A stretch of 64,000 nt of DNA from Streptomyces roseifaciens. Its GTDB lineage: Bacteria; Actinomycetota; Actinomycetes; Streptomycetales; Streptomycetaceae. This document shows positions 41,355 to 51,171 of this stretch, piece by piece; position 1 is the stretch's first letter; each line of letters begins with the position of its first letter. The translations under genes and the position numbers were made by a program. A model generated the notes under the pieces. It made no database searches. It was not told where the DNA came from and saw nothing but the letters and a program-made list of their open reading frames with translations. The stretch is from positions 806,001 through 870,000 of the forward strand of contig NZ_LNBE01000004.1 in NCBI RefSeq assembly GCF_001445655.1, read 5' to 3'.

Positions 41355-42400
41355 CACAGCCTCCGGGCCTGCCGCCAGGCAGCCTGCGCCGACGGGTCGG
41401 GCACGGGGGTCCGCCGGAGGAGGTCGAGAACGGCCTGCTCGGCGGTGCGCCCGCCCAGCTGGGCCTGGGCCGTGGGCAGCAGCCGGTGGGCGAGGACGGG
41501 GACGGCCAGCGCCTGGACGTCGTCGGGCAGGACGAACTCGCGGCCCGCCAGGGCGGCCGCCGCCCTGGCCGCGCGCACCAGGTGGAGCGTCGCCCGCGGG
41601 GACGCCCCGAGCCTGAGGTCGGGGTGGTGCCGGGTGGCGGTGACGAGATCCACGGCATAGCGCCGGACGGAGTCGGCCACGTGCACCGAGCGGACCGCTT
41701 CGACGAGCTTGACGACCTCGTGGGCGTGGGCGACCGGCTGCAGGTCCTCCAGCGGGGAGACCTGGCGGGAGCCGTCGTGCACGTCCAGCATGCGCAGCTC
41801 GGCCTCGGGGCTGGGATAGCCCATGGAGACCCGGGCCATGAAGCGGTCGCGCTGGGCCTCGGGCAGCGGGTACGTGCCCTCCATCTCGACGGGATTCTGC
41901 GTGGCCACCACCATGAAGGGGCTCGGCAGCTCGTAGGTGTGCCCGTCGACGGTGACCTGGCGCTCCTCCATGGACTCCAGCAGCGCCGACTGGGTCTTGG
42001 GCGAGGCGCGGTTGATCTCGTCGCCGATGACGATCTGCGCGAAGACGGCGCCCGGCTTGAACTCGAAGTCGCGCCGCTGCTGGTCGAAGACGCTCACGCC
42101 CGTGATGTCCGAGGGGAGGAGGTCGGGCGTGAACTGGATGCGGCGCACCGAGCAGTCGACGGAGCGCGCCAGGGCCTTGGCGAGCATCGTCTTGCCGACG
42201 CCCGGCACGTCCTCGATGAGCAGGTGGCCCTCGGCGAGGAGCACCGTAAGAGCGAGCCGCACGACCTCCGGCTTGCCCTCGATCACGCCCTCCACCGCCC
42301 GGCGGATCCGCTCCGCGGTGGTGCTCAGGTCTCCCCCTGCGCTCGGCTCCGCCCGCGTGGGGGGACCCCCAAGGCTCCCCGGCTCGCCATAGGTCGTCAC
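41354..42400 (-). CDS. MoxR-family AAA+ ATPase
   Basis: A 348-residue AAA+ chaperone-like ATPase. Walker A VPGVGKTMLAKA, Walker B IVIGDEINRASPKTQ, sensor 1 VATQNPVE, arginine finger region LPEAQRDRFM. GTG 42400 follows GAGGAGG by 5 nt. The 25 N-terminal residues are low-complexity and are coded by DNA resembling a palindromic repeat (GGGGGGACCCCCA at 42359-42371). First gene of the operon with DUF58 and transglutaminase; MoxR-DUF58 pairs are thought to fold or insert membrane-linked complexes. Confidence 0.93.
   Translation of the reverse strand: MTTYGEPGSLGGPPTRAEPSAGGDLSTTAERIRRAVEGVIEGKPEVVRLALTVLLAEGHLLIEDVPGVGKTMLAKALARSVDCSVRRIQFTPDLLPSDITGVSVFDQQRRDFEFKPGAVFAQIVIGDEINRASPKTQSALLESMEERQVTVDGHTYELPSPFMVVATQNPVEMEGTYPLPEAQRDRFMARVSMGYPSPEAELRMLDVHDGSRQVSPLEDLQPVAHAHEVVKLVEAVRSVHVADSVRRYAVDLVTATRHHPDLRLGASPRATLHLVRAARAAAALAGREFVLPDDVQALAVPVLAHRLLPTAQAQLGGRTAEQAVLDLLRRTPVPDPSAQAAWRQARRL
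42332..42371. repeat. Palindromic repeat-like element inside the moxR 5' coding region
   Basis: CCCCC at 42332 and GGGGGGACCCCCA at 42359-42371 flank a CG-rich loop, similar to the intergenic element at 11663-11691. It encodes Gly/Pro-rich residues about 10-23 of MoxR, which lie before the conserved domain. Confidence 0.5.
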
Positions 42401-42556
42401 CCGGCCCTCCTCGGCCCGTCCTGCGGGCTTGCGGTCCGCTGGTCGCGAACCGGCCCGCCCCCGAATACGGACACCGCGCCCCGCTCGTCACACGAGGGCG
42501 GCGTCCTCTCCGCATTCTGGCCGCCCGCGCGGCGCCGCGTCACCGCCTGTGGACAA

Positions 42557-43108
42557 TCAGTGCTGCGGGTCGATCTCGCGCAGCAGACCCGTCGTCACAT
42601 CGAAGATGAAGCCACGGACGTCGTCGGTGTGGGGCAGGAACGGCGAGGTCCGTACGCGCTGCATGGACTGCCGGACATCCTGCTCCAGGTCCTTGAACGC
42701 CTCCACCGCCCACGCCGGGCGCTGCCCGACCTCCGCCTCGATCTCGTGGCGGAAGTCCTCGGTCAGGGTCAGCAGACCGCAGCCGGTGTGGTGGATGAGG
42801 ACGACGGAGCGGGTGCCGAGCGCGCGCTGGCTGATGGTCAGCGAGCGGATGATGTCGTCGGTGACGACGCCGCCCGCGTTGCGGATGGTGTGGCAGTCGC
42901 CGAGCTGCAGGCCCAGCGCCGCGTGCAGGTCGAGCCGGGCGTCCATGCAGGCGACGACGGCGACCTTCAGGACGGGGCGTGCGTCCATGCCCGGATCGGA
43001 GAAATGGGAGGCGTACTCAGTGTTGGCCTGAACCAGACGGTCCGTGACCGTCGGCTGCCGGGCGCTGTCGGAGCTCTGGGGCGCCGGCTGGGACGCGGAT
43101 ATCGACAT
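42557..43108 (-). CDS. Beta-class carbonic anhydrase
   Basis: A 183-residue zinc enzyme interconverting CO2 and bicarbonate. Zinc and active-site residues are in place: Cys54, Asp56 and Arg58 in ACMDAR, His107 and Cys110 in IHHTGCG. It belongs to the short actinobacterial type (like Rv1284-type). ATG 43108. The 156-nt gap to moxR (42401-42556) shows nothing recognisable. Confidence 0.93.
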   Translation of the reverse strand: MSISASQPAPQSSDSARQPTVTDRLVQANTEYASHFSDPGMDARPVLKVAVVACMDARLDLHAALGLQLGDCHTIRNAGGVVTDDIIRSLTISQRALGTRSVVLIHHTGCGLLTLTEDFRHEIEAEVGQRPAWAVEAFKDLEQDVRQSMQRVRTSPFLPHTDDVRGFIFDVTTGLLREIDPQH

Positions 43109-43301
43109 ACGAACGACGGTAGTCGGCGCAGCGCCCCCAGGCCCGTTACGCCCGCCACAAAACCCCGCTCACAGGGGCCTCTGTGACGTAAGCCACAGGG
43201 GTGGCGGCCCTTCGGCCGTCCGGGTGAACGGAATGCTTCCCGCCATTTGTGACCGGGTCCACCCCGCGCCGCGCCCGTCCCGGGACGCGCTGGCCGGTTG
43301 A

Positions 43302-43329
43302 TTGACCGGGGGGACGAGTGGACTAAAGT
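43302..43329 (+). promoter_or_regulatory. Vegetative-type promoter upstream of rsmH/dcw cluster
   Basis: TTGACC (43302-43307), 16-nt spacer, TAAAGT (43324-43329): a good HrdB-type promoter. Transcription would start near 43336, leaving about 200 nt of leader before rsmH. In the 431-nt gap 43109-43539 the leader also holds a short ORF (43350-43526); nothing else is recognised and mraZ is absent. Confidence 0.7.
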
Positions 43330-43349
43330 GACGCGAAGTGGGAGGCCCG

Positions 43350-43526
43350 ATGCTCCCCCTGGACACCGAAAGAACCCGCATGCGCGCGACGCGGACGTAC
43401 CCCTCGGCCTCCTCCCGCTCCCCGGTCGTCCGGCGCCCCTTCCCCGGTGCCGGGCAGGCCGCTTCCCCTTGGAGCGGGTGGGGACCCGGGGATACGGACG
43501 CCTGTGCGCGTCCCGGGTACCCCTAA
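43350..43526 (+). CDS. Possible short leader ORF before rsmH
   Basis: A 58-codon ORF starting ATG 43350 with GGGAGG 4 nt upstream, ending TAA 14 nt before rsmH. The predicted product ([16 protein letters not shown]...) is Arg/Ser/Pro-rich, has no recognisable domain and no likeness to MraZ. It lies where mraZ sits in other bacteria. It may be a true uORF or chance; low confidence. Confidence 0.25.
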   Translation: MLPLDTERTRMRATRTYPSASSRSPVVRRPFPGAGQAASPWSGWGPGDTDACARPGYP

Positions 43527-43539
43527 CTCAGAAGGGCGC

Positions 43540-44499
43540 ATGAGCAGCAACGCGCGACACGTCCCCGTCATGCTCCAGCGCTGCCTGGACATGCTCGCTC
43601 CCGCTCTCACCGAGCCCGGCGCCGTCGTGGTCGACTGCACCCTGGGCGCCGGCGGGCACAGCGAGGCGCTGCTCAAGACCTTCCCCGAGGCCCGGCTCGT
43701 CGCCCTCGACCGCGACCCCACCGCCCTCGACCTCGCGGGCGCGCGCCTCGCCCCCTTCGGCGAGCGCGCCACCCTGGTGCGCGCCGTCTACCACGAGCTG
43801 CCCGAGGTGCTGGAGCGGCTCGGCATCCCCAAGGTCCAGGGCGTCCTCTTCGACCTGGGCGTCTCCTCCATGCAGCTGGACGAGGCCGACCGCGGCTTCG
43901 CCTACGCGCAGGACGCCCCGCTGGACATGCGCATGGACCAGACGACGGGCATCAGCGCGGCCGAGGTCCTCAACACGTACGCCCCCGGCGACCTGGTGCG
44001 CATCCTGCGCGCCTACGGCGAGGAGAAGCAGGCCCGCAGGATCGTCGAGGCCGTCGTCCGCGAGCGCGCCAAGGAGCCCTTCACCAACAGCGCCCGCCTC
44101 GTCGACGTCATCCGCGAGGCCCTGCCGCAGGCCGCCAAGCGGCACGGCGGCAACCCCGCCAAGCGCACCTTCCAAGCCCTGCGCATCGAGGTCAACGCCG
44201 AGCTCGCCAGCGTCGAGGCGGCCATCCCCGCCGCCGTCGCCGCGCTCGCCGTCGGCGGCCGCATCGCCGTGCTGTCCTACCAGTCCCTGGAGGACCGCAT
44301 CGTCAAGCAGGTCTTCGCGGCCGGCGCCGCCACCACCGCGCCCCCCGGCCTGCCCGTCGTCCCCGAGCGCTACCAGCCCCGCCTGAAGCTCCTCACCCGC
44401 GGCGCCGAACTGCCCACCGAGGAAGAGGTCGCCGAGAACCGGCGCGCCGCCCCCGCCCGGCTGCGCGGCGCCGAGCGCATCCGCGAGGACATCCCGTGA
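43540..44499 (+). CDS. rsmH: 16S rRNA m4C1402 methyltransferase
   Basis: MraW/RsmH, 319 residues, methylates N4 of C1402 in 16S rRNA. ATG 43540 ([12 protein letters not shown]) follows AGAAGGG; the open frame upstream to 43447 lacks support. SAM-binding [34 protein letters not shown], and C-terminal [12 protein letters not shown] are family hallmarks. First gene of the dcw cluster; the next gene overlaps it by 4 nt. Confidence 0.96.
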   Translation: MSSNARHVPVMLQRCLDMLAPALTEPGAVVVDCTLGAGGHSEALLKTFPEARLVALDRDPTALDLAGARLAPFGERATLVRAVYHELPEVLERLGIPKVQGVLFDLGVSSMQLDEADRGFAYAQDAPLDMRMDQTTGISAAEVLNTYAPGDLVRILRAYGEEKQARRIVEAVVRERAKEPFTNSARLVDVIREALPQAAKRHGGNPAKRTFQALRIEVNAELASVEAAIPAAVAALAVGGRIAVLSYQSLEDRIVKQVFAAGAATTAPPGLPVVPERYQPRLKLLTRGAELPTEEEVAENRRAAPARLRGAERIREDIP

Positions 44500-44963
44500 C
44501 CCCGGCCGCCCGCCGGGGCCTCCGGCTGGGCCGCCTCGTGGGCGGGCCGGCCGGAGTCAAGCGCACCCCCTTCGTCCTGCTGGTGGTCGTGCTGCTCGGC
44601 TCCGGCCTGATCTCCCTCCTGCTGCTCAACTCCGCCCTCAACCAGGGCTCCTTCGAACTCTCCCGCCTCCAGCGCAAGACCACCGAGCTCACCGACGAGC
44701 AGCAGGCCCTCCAGCAGGAGGTCGACCAGCTCGCCGCCCCCGACGCCCTGGAGCGCCGCGCCCGCGAGCTCGGCATGGTCCCCGGCGGCAACCCCGCCTT
44801 CCTCGGCCCCGACGGCACCGTCCGCGGCTTCCCGTCGCCCGCCGCCGACCCCGCGGCCTACCGCGCGCCCGCGCCGGCCGTCCCCGCGCCTCCGCCGGCC
44901 CCCGTGCCGGCCCTGATGCCCGCCCCCACCGCAGTGCCGACCACCCCGACCACCGGCAGGTGA
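44496..44963 (+). CDS. ftsL: FtsL-like septum formation protein
   Basis: A 155-residue bitopic membrane protein. One membrane helix at about 23-46, then a leucine-zipper-like coiled coil (about 50-88: [25 protein letters not shown]) and a Pro/Ala-rich tail. It would form the FtsQLB-type complex that activates septal wall synthesis. GTG 44496 overlaps rsmH (GTGA). Identity rests on position and topology since FtsL is poorly conserved. Confidence 0.88.
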   Translation: MTPAARRGLRLGRLVGGPAGVKRTPFVLLVVVLLGSGLISLLLLNSALNQGSFELSRLQRKTTELTDEQQALQQEVDQLAAPDALERRARELGMVPGGNPAFLGPDGTVRGFPSPAADPAAYRAPAPAVPAPPPAPVPALMPAPTAVPTTPTTGR

Positions 44964-44967
44964 CGCT

Positions 44968-46911
44968 GTGCCGCAGAACCCCGGGGGCCGGCCCCCCAGG
45001 CAGTCCGGGCCCGCCCGCCGCCGCGTCCCCGAGCCCGCCCGCCCCCAGGCCCGCCCCCGCCCGGCGCGCCTGAAGACCGCCGGGGACCGGCCCCTGAAGC
45101 TCGGCAACCCCCGGCCGCGGCTGCGCCTGGTCGGCTTCGGTCTCACGCTCGTCCTGCTCGTCTTCACCGTCCGGCTGCTGCAGGTGCAGGCCTTCGACGC
45201 GAGCGCCTACGCGGCCCGCGCCAACGTCAACCGGTACATCCCGGTCACCCTCGCCGCGGAGCGCGGCACCGTCACCGACCGCTCCGGCATCGACCTGGCC
45301 ACCACGGTCGACGCCTACGACATCACCGCCGCGCCCGACCTGCTGACCCCCGAGCGGATCAAGGCCGAGGGCGCGGCCCGGCGGGCCGCCGCCCTGCTCG
45401 CGCCCGTCCTCGGCGAGCGCCCCTCGGTGCTGGAGCAGAAGCTCACCGCCAACCCCAAGTCGAAGTACGTCGTCCTCGCCCGCCGGCAGACCCCCAAGGT
45501 CTGGAACCGGATCAAGGAGCTGAAGAAGGCCTCCGCCGCCGGGGCGCAGCGCAAGGAGGGCGCCGACGTCCTCGCCGGGGTCAACAGAGAACCGCACAGC
45601 AAGCGCGTCTACCCCAACGGCGGCCTCGCGGCCGGGATACTGGGCTTCGTGAACGCGGAGGGCCGCGGGGGCGGCGGTATCGAGGCGCAGTACGACCGCG
45701 TCCTCGCGGGCCAGGACGGCAAGCTCGTCTACGCCCAGTCCGGCGGCCGCCAGGTGCCCACCGGGGACGTCAAGGAGCAGCCCGCCGTGCCCGGCTCGGA
45801 CATCGAGCTGACCATCGACCGGGACGTCCAGTGGGCCGCCCAGAGCGCCATCACCCGGCAGGTGCAGGAGTCCGGGGCCGACCGCGGCTACGTCGTCGTC
45901 CAGGACAACCGCACCGGCGAGATCCTGGCCATGGCCAACGCCCCCGGCTACGACCCGAACGACCTCGCCCACGCCGACAGCGCCGCCCTCGGCAACGCCG
46001 CCCTGCAGGACGCCTACGAGCCCGGCAGCGTCAGCAAGGTGATGACCATGGCCGCCGTCCTGGAGGAGGGCGCGGCCACCCCCGGGACCCACGTCGAGGT
46101 GCCCAACCGGCTGCCGCGCGCCGACCGCTCCTTCGCCGACGACGTCGACCACCCGACCTGGCACCTGACCCTCAACGGCGTCCTCGCCAAGTCCAGCAAC
46201 ATCGGCACCATCCTCGCCGCCGAGCAGCTGGGCAAGGACCAGGGCCGGGCCAACCAGGTCCTCTACTCCTACCTGCGGAAGTTCGGCATCGGCGAGCCCA
46301 CCGGCCTCGGCTTCCCGGGCGAGACGCCCGGCATCCTCGCCCAGCCGGCCAAGTGGCAGGGCTCCCGGCAGTACACCATCCCGTTCGGCCAGGGCCTGTC
46401 CCTCAACGCCGTCCAGGCCGCCTCGGTCTACTCCACGATCGCCAACGGCGGCGAGCGCATCCGCCCCACCCTCGTCCGCGGCACCAAGGGCCCCGACGGC
46501 CGCTTCACCCCCGCGCCCGTCCCCGAGCGCACCCGGGTGATCAGCGACCGCACCGCCCGGGAGCTCTCCACGATGCTGGAGTCCGTCGTCGACGACCGCG
46601 AGGGCACCGGCACCAAGGCCAAGATCCCCGGCTACCGCGTCGCGGGGAAGACCGGCACCTCCAACCGGGTGGACCCGCGCACCGGCCGCTACCACGGCTA
46701 CACCGCCTCCTTCGCCGGCTTCGCCCCCGCCGACCAGCCGCGCGTCACCGTCTACTGCGCCATCCAGAACCCCACCAAGGGCAGTTACTTCGGCGGCCAG
46801 ATCTGCGGACCCGTCTACAAGCAGGTGATGGAGTTCGCCCTGAAGACCCTGCAGGTACCCCCCTCCGGCACCCAGCCGCCCCGGCTGCCGGTGAGCTACG
46901 ACGACCAGTGA
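44968..46911 (+). CDS. ftsI: Septal penicillin-binding protein (class B transpeptidase)
   Basis: A 647-residue class B PBP that cross-links septal peptidoglycan with FtsW. An Arg/Pro-rich cytoplasmic N-terminus (about 45 residues) precedes one membrane helix (about 50-70), a dimerisation domain, then the transpeptidase. Active-site motifs: Ser354-Val-Ser-Lys357, Ser409-Ser-Asn411 and Lys561-Thr-Gly. GTG 44968, 4 nt after ftsL. Confidence 0.96.
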   Translation: MPQNPGGRPPRQSGPARRRVPEPARPQARPRPARLKTAGDRPLKLGNPRPRLRLVGFGLTLVLLVFTVRLLQVQAFDASAYAARANVNRYIPVTLAAERGTVTDRSGIDLATTVDAYDITAAPDLLTPERIKAEGAARRAAALLAPVLGERPSVLEQKLTANPKSKYVVLARRQTPKVWNRIKELKKASAAGAQRKEGADVLAGVNREPHSKRVYPNGGLAAGILGFVNAEGRGGGGIEAQYDRVLAGQDGKLVYAQSGGRQVPTGDVKEQPAVPGSDIELTIDRDVQWAAQSAITRQVQESGADRGYVVVQDNRTGEILAMANAPGYDPNDLAHADSAALGNAALQDAYEPGSVSKVMTMAAVLEEGAATPGTHVEVPNRLPRADRSFADDVDHPTWHLTLNGVLAKSSNIGTILAAEQLGKDQGRANQVLYSYLRKFGIGEPTGLGFPGETPGILAQPAKWQGSRQYTIPFGQGLSLNAVQAASVYSTIANGGERIRPTLVRGTKGPDGRFTPAPVPERTRVISDRTARELSTMLESVVDDREGTGTKAKIPGYRVAGKTGTSNRVDPRTGRYHGYTASFAGFAPADQPRVTVYCAIQNPTKGSYFGGQICGPVYKQVMEFALKTLQVPPSGTQPPRLPVSYDDQ

Positions 46912-47015
46912 GCCCGGGGCCGGCCGTGACGACCATCACTCCCGATCCCGGGAACCGCGGCCCGGGGCGCCCCTCGCTTCGCGACGGAGCGGGTGCGCCC
47001 GGTACGCTCACCGCC

Positions 47016-48620
47016 GTGCCACACGCTGATCAGTCCCACACCAGCCCCCAGGGCGCCCCCGCCGTTCCCGCGGGTGCGCCCCGTCCCACCCATGTCCGCC
47101 CCGCGCCCCTGGCGGAGCTGGCCGGTCAGCTGGGCATCCCCGCGCCGCAGGGCTCCGGGGCCGCCGTCACCGGCATCACCCACGACTCACGGGCCGTGCG
47201 GCCGGGCGACGTCTACGCCGCCCTGCCCGGCGCCCGCTTCCACGGCGCCGACTTCGCGGCCCAGGCCGCGAGCCTCGGCGCCGTCGCCGTGCTGACCGAC
47301 CCCGCCGGCGCCGAGCGCGCCGCGGCCACCGGGCTGCCCGTGCTCACCGTGGCCGGCCCGCGCGCCGTCATGGGCGAGCTGGCCGCCACGATCTACGGCC
47401 GTCCGGGTGAGGAACTGCTCCAGATCGGCATCACGGGCACCTCCGGCAAGACCACCACCGCGTACCTCATCGAGGGCGGGCTGCGGGCGGCCGGGGCGAT
47501 GACGGGCCTGATCGGCACCGTCGAGTCCCGGATCGGCGACGAGCGGATCAAGTCCGAGCGCACCACCCCCGAGGCCACGGACCTGCAGGCGCTCTTCGCC
47601 GTCATGCGCGAGCGCGGCGTCCGCTCGGTGGCCATGGAGGTCTCCAGCCACGCCCTGCGCCTGGGCCGCGTCGACGGCTGCGTCTTCGACGTCGCGGTCT
47701 TCAACAACCTCAGCCCGGAGCACATGGAGTTCCACTCCGGCATGGAGGACTACTTCCAGGCCAAGGCGGAGCTCTTCACCAAGACCCGCAGCCGCGCCGG
47801 CGTGGTCAACCTCGACGACGAGTACGGCCGCCGGCTCGCCTCCGGCGAGTCCGAGGTGCCCGTGACCACCTTCTCCGCCGAGGGCCACCCGGACGCCGAC
47901 TGGCGCGCGGACGCCGTCGAGATCGGCCCGTTCGACTCGGTCTTCACGATCCTCGGCCCGCAGGGCGAGCGCGTCCGCGCCAAGGCGCCGCTCGCCGGCC
48001 CGTTCAACGTCGCCAACACCCTGGCGGCCGTCGTGGCCCTCGTCGCGGCCGGGATCGACCCGCAGACCGCCGCCGACGGCGTCGCCGCCGTGCCCGGCGT
48101 GCCCGGCCGCCTGGAGCGCGTCGACGCCGGCCAGCCCTACCTGGCCGTGGTCGACTACGCGCACAAGACGGACGCCGTCGAATCGGTTCTCCGCGCGCTG
48201 CGCAAGGTCTGCAGCGGCCGCATCCACGCCGTCCTCGGCTGCGGCGGCGACCGCGACACCACCAAGCGCGCCCCCATGGGCGCGGCCCTCGCCCGGCTCG
48301 CCGACACCGCCGTGCTGACCTCCGACAACCCCCGCTCCGAGGACCCGCTCGCGATCCTCGCCGCCATGCTCACGGGCGCCGCCGAGGTGCCCGTCCACGA
48401 GCGCGGCACCGTCCTGCTGCTGGAGGACCGGGCCGACGCGATCGCCGCCGCGGTCGCCCGGGCCGAGCCCGACGACATCGTCCTGATCCTCGGCAAGGGC
48501 CACGAGCAGGGCCAGGACATCAACGGCGTCGTCCGCCCCTTCGACGACCGCCAGGTGCTGCGCGAGGCCGTCGAAGCCGCGCTGCGCTCGTTGACCACGC
48601 ACCGGAACGACCAGGGATGA
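47016..48620 (+). CDS. murE: UDP-MurNAc-tripeptide synthetase (DAP-adding)
   Basis: Mur ligase adding diaminopimelate to UDP-MurNAc-L-Ala-D-Glu, 534 residues. ATP loop GITGTSGKTTTAYL, carbamylated-lysine region, and the DNPR motif (TSDNPRSEDP) that selects DAP rather than lysine; Streptomyces uses LL-DAP. GTG 47016 is chosen because TACGCT lies 7 nt upstream, suggesting a leaderless internal promoter; GTG 46927, 15 nt after ftsI, is an alternative adding 30 residues. Confidence 0.93.
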   Translation: MPHADQSHTSPQGAPAVPAGAPRPTHVRPAPLAELAGQLGIPAPQGSGAAVTGITHDSRAVRPGDVYAALPGARFHGADFAAQAASLGAVAVLTDPAGAERAAATGLPVLTVAGPRAVMGELAATIYGRPGEELLQIGITGTSGKTTTAYLIEGGLRAAGAMTGLIGTVESRIGDERIKSERTTPEATDLQALFAVMRERGVRSVAMEVSSHALRLGRVDGCVFDVAVFNNLSPEHMEFHSGMEDYFQAKAELFTKTRSRAGVVNLDDEYGRRLASGESEVPVTTFSAEGHPDADWRADAVEIGPFDSVFTILGPQGERVRAKAPLAGPFNVANTLAAVVALVAAGIDPQTAADGVAAVPGVPGRLERVDAGQPYLAVVDYAHKTDAVESVLRALRKVCSGRIHAVLGCGGDRDTTKRAPMGAALARLADTAVLTSDNPRSEDPLAILAAMLTGAAEVPVHERGTVLLLEDRADAIAAAVARAEPDDIVLILGKGHEQGQDINGVVRPFDDRQVLREAVEAALRSLTTHRNDQG

Positions 48621-48685
48621 CAGACCGCCATGCGCGCACAACCCTCCCCCCGGAAGCTCTCCCGAACGGCCGGAGGTAAATCTCA

Positions 48686-50107
48686 GTGATCGCTCTGTCC
48701 CTCGCCGAGATCGCCGCCATCGTCGGCGGGCAGCAGCACGACATACCGGACCCCGGCCGCATGGCCGAAGGCCCGGTCGTGCGCGACTCCCGCGACGTAC
48801 GGCCCGGCAGCCTCTTCGCCGCCATCGCCGGCGAGCGCGTCGACGGCCACGACTTCGCCGAGCGCGCCGTCGCCGACGGCGCCGTGGCCGTCCTGGCCAC
48901 CCGCCCCGTCGGCGTCCCCGCCATCGTCGTCCCCGACGTCGTGGCCGCCCTCGGCGCCCTCGCCCGCGCCGTCGTCGACAAGCTCGGCACCGACGTGGTG
49001 GCCCTGACCGGCTCCGCCGGCAAGACCAGCACCAAGGACCTGATCGCCCAGCTGCTGCAGCGGCTCGGCCCCACCGTGTGGACCCCCGGCTCCCTCAACA
49101 ACGAGATCGGGCTGCCGCTGACGGCCCTGACCGCCGGCCCCGAGACCCGCACCCTCGTCCTGGAGATGGGCGCCCGCGGCATCGGCCACATCCGCTACCT
49201 CACCGAGCTGACCCCGCCGCGCATCGGCGTCGTCCTCAACGTCGGCACCGCCCACGTCGGCGAGTTCGGCGGCCGCGAGCAGATCGCCGTGGCCAAGGGC
49301 GAGCTCGTCGAGGCGCTGCCCCCGGCGGACGCCGGCGGCGTCGCCGTGCTCAACGCCGACGACCCCCTGGTGCGCGCCATGAGCGACCGCACCAAGGCCC
49401 GCACGGTCCTCTTCGGCGAGGCCGCCGACGCCCACGTGCGCGCCGAGGACGTCCGCCTCACCGCGACCGGACAGCCCTCCTTCACGCTTCACACACCCAC
49501 CGGGTGCGCCGCCGTGACCATGCGGCTGTACGGTGAGCACCACGTGTCGAACGCGCTCGCCGCCGCCGCCGTCGCCCATGAGCTGGGCATGCCCGTGACA
49601 GAGATCGCCACCGCGCTCTCCGAGGCGGGCCAGCTCTCGCGCTGGCGGATGGAGGTCACCGAGCGCGCGGACGGCGTGACGATCGTCAACGACGCCTACA
49701 ACGCCAACCCCGAGTCCATGCGAGCCGCGCTGCGCGCGCTGGCCGCCATGGGCGCCGCCGCCACGGCGAAGGGGGCCCGCACGTGGGCGGTGCTCGGTCG
49801 GATGGCCGAACTCGGCGAGGAGTCACTCGCCGAGCACGACGCGGTCGGACGGCTCGCCGTCCGGCTCAATGTCGGCAAGCTCGTGGCAGTCGGGGGCAGG
49901 GAAGCGGCCTGGCTGCAGATGGGCGCCTATAACGAGGGTTCGTGGGGTGAGGAGTCGGTGCACGTGTCCGACGCGCAGGCGGCGGTCGACCTGTTGCGCA
50001 GCGAGCTGCGCCCGGGTGACGTCGTGCTGGTGAAGGCGTCCAGGTCGGTGGGGCTGGAGCGGGTGGCCGAGCAGCTGCTCGCCGTCGACGGTGAGGTCGC
50101 CGGCTGA
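48686..50107 (+). CDS. murF: UDP-MurNAc-tripeptide-D-Ala-D-Ala ligase
   Basis: A 473-residue Mur ligase completing the pentapeptide. P-loop [26 protein letters not shown], and the central [18 protein letters not shown] signature. GTG 48686 has GGAGG 9 nt upstream. Its stop overlaps the mraY start (TGATG). Confidence 0.96.
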   Translation: MIALSLAEIAAIVGGQQHDIPDPGRMAEGPVVRDSRDVRPGSLFAAIAGERVDGHDFAERAVADGAVAVLATRPVGVPAIVVPDVVAALGALARAVVDKLGTDVVALTGSAGKTSTKDLIAQLLQRLGPTVWTPGSLNNEIGLPLTALTAGPETRTLVLEMGARGIGHIRYLTELTPPRIGVVLNVGTAHVGEFGGREQIAVAKGELVEALPPADAGGVAVLNADDPLVRAMSDRTKARTVLFGEAADAHVRAEDVRLTATGQPSFTLHTPTGCAAVTMRLYGEHHVSNALAAAAVAHELGMPVTEIATALSEAGQLSRWRMEVTERADGVTIVNDAYNANPESMRAALRALAAMGAAATAKGARTWAVLGRMAELGEESLAEHDAVGRLAVRLNVGKLVAVGGREAAWLQMGAYNEGSWGEESVHVSDAQAAVDLLRSELRPGDVVLVKASRSVGLERVAEQLLAVDGEVAG

Positions 50108-51171
50108 TGAACCAGATCCTCTTCGCGGGTGTCATCGGTCTCTTCCTGACCCTCATCGGCACCCCGCTGCTGATCAAGTTCCTCGCCCGCAAGGGCTACG
50201 GCCAGTTCATCCGCGACGACGGCCCGCGTGGCCACGCCGGGAAGAAGGGCACGCCCACCATGGGTGGCATCGCCTTCATCCTGGCCACGCTGATCGCCTA
50301 CGCGCTGACGAAGGTCATCACCAGTCACGAGCCGACCTTCTCCGGTCTGCTGGTGCTGTTCCTGACGGCGGGCATGGGCCTCGTCGGCTTCCTCGACGAC
50401 TACATCAAGATCGTCAAGCAGCGGAGCCTGGGCCTGCGGGCCAAGGCGAAGATGGCCGGCCAGCTGATCGTCGGCATCGCCTTCGCCGTCCTGGCCCTGC
50501 AGTTCGCGGACACCCGCGGGCAGACCCCGGCCTCCACCCGGCTCTCCTTCACCCAGGACTTCGGCTGGTCCGTCGGCCCGGTCATCTTCGTGGTGTGGGC
50601 GCTGTTCATGATCCTCGCGATGTCGAACGGCGTGAACCTCACCGACGGCCTCGACGGCCTGGCCACCGGCGCCTCCGTGATGGTCTTCGGCGCCTACGTC
50701 TTCATCGGCACCTGGCAGCACGGCCAGTCCTGCGGCAACCCGCTGACCGCCGGCTCCGGCTGTTACGAGGTACGCGATCCACTCGACCTCGCCGTCGTCG
50801 CCTCGGCCCTGATGGGCTCCTGCTTCGGCTTCCTGTGGTGGAACACCTCGCCCGCCAAGATCTTCATGGGCGACACCGGCTCGCTGGCCCTCGGCGGCGC
50901 CCTCGCGGGCCTCGCGATCTGCTCGCGCACCGAGCTGCTGATCGCCCTCCTCGGCGGCCTCTTCGTGCTGATCACCCTGTCGGTGGTCATCCAGGTCGGC
51001 TCGTTCCGCCTCACCGGGAAGCGGGTCTTCCGGATGGCCCCGCTCCAGCACCACTTCGAACTCAAGGGGTGGAGCGAAGTCCTCGTGGTGGTCCGCTTCT
51101 GGATCATCCAGGGCCTGTGCGTGGCCGTCGGCCTCGGAATCTTCTACGCGGGATGGCTGGCCATCAAGTGA
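50107..51171 (+). CDS. mraY: Phospho-MurNAc-pentapeptide transferase
   Basis: A 354-residue integral membrane enzyme with ten helices that makes lipid I from UDP-MurNAc-pentapeptide and undecaprenyl phosphate. Active-site motifs: [16 protein letters not shown] with the Asp pair, [10 protein letters not shown], and the cytoplasmic [17 protein letters not shown]is motif. ATG 50107 overlaps the murF stop. Confidence 0.97.
   Translation: MNQILFAGVIGLFLTLIGTPLLIKFLARKGYGQFIRDDGPRGHAGKKGTPTMGGIAFILATLIAYALTKVITSHEPTFSGLLVLFLTAGMGLVGFLDDYIKIVKQRSLGLRAKAKMAGQLIVGIAFAVLALQFADTRGQTPASTRLSFTQDFGWSVGPVIFVVWALFMILAMSNGVNLTDGLDGLATGASVMVFGAYVFIGTWQHGQSCGNPLTAGSGCYEVRDPLDLAVVASALMGSCFGFLWWNTSPAKIFMGDTGSLALGGALAGLAICSRTELLIALLGGLFVLITLSVVIQVGSFRLTGKRVFRMAPLQHHFELKGWSEVLVVVRFWIIQGLCVAVGLGIFYAGWLAIK

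Noticed and set aside
45831..48620. Apparent fusion of an ftsI shadow frame with murE
   Set aside because: Codons before about 46927 are Arg/Pro-rich noise; the Mur ligase starts at 47016 or 46927.
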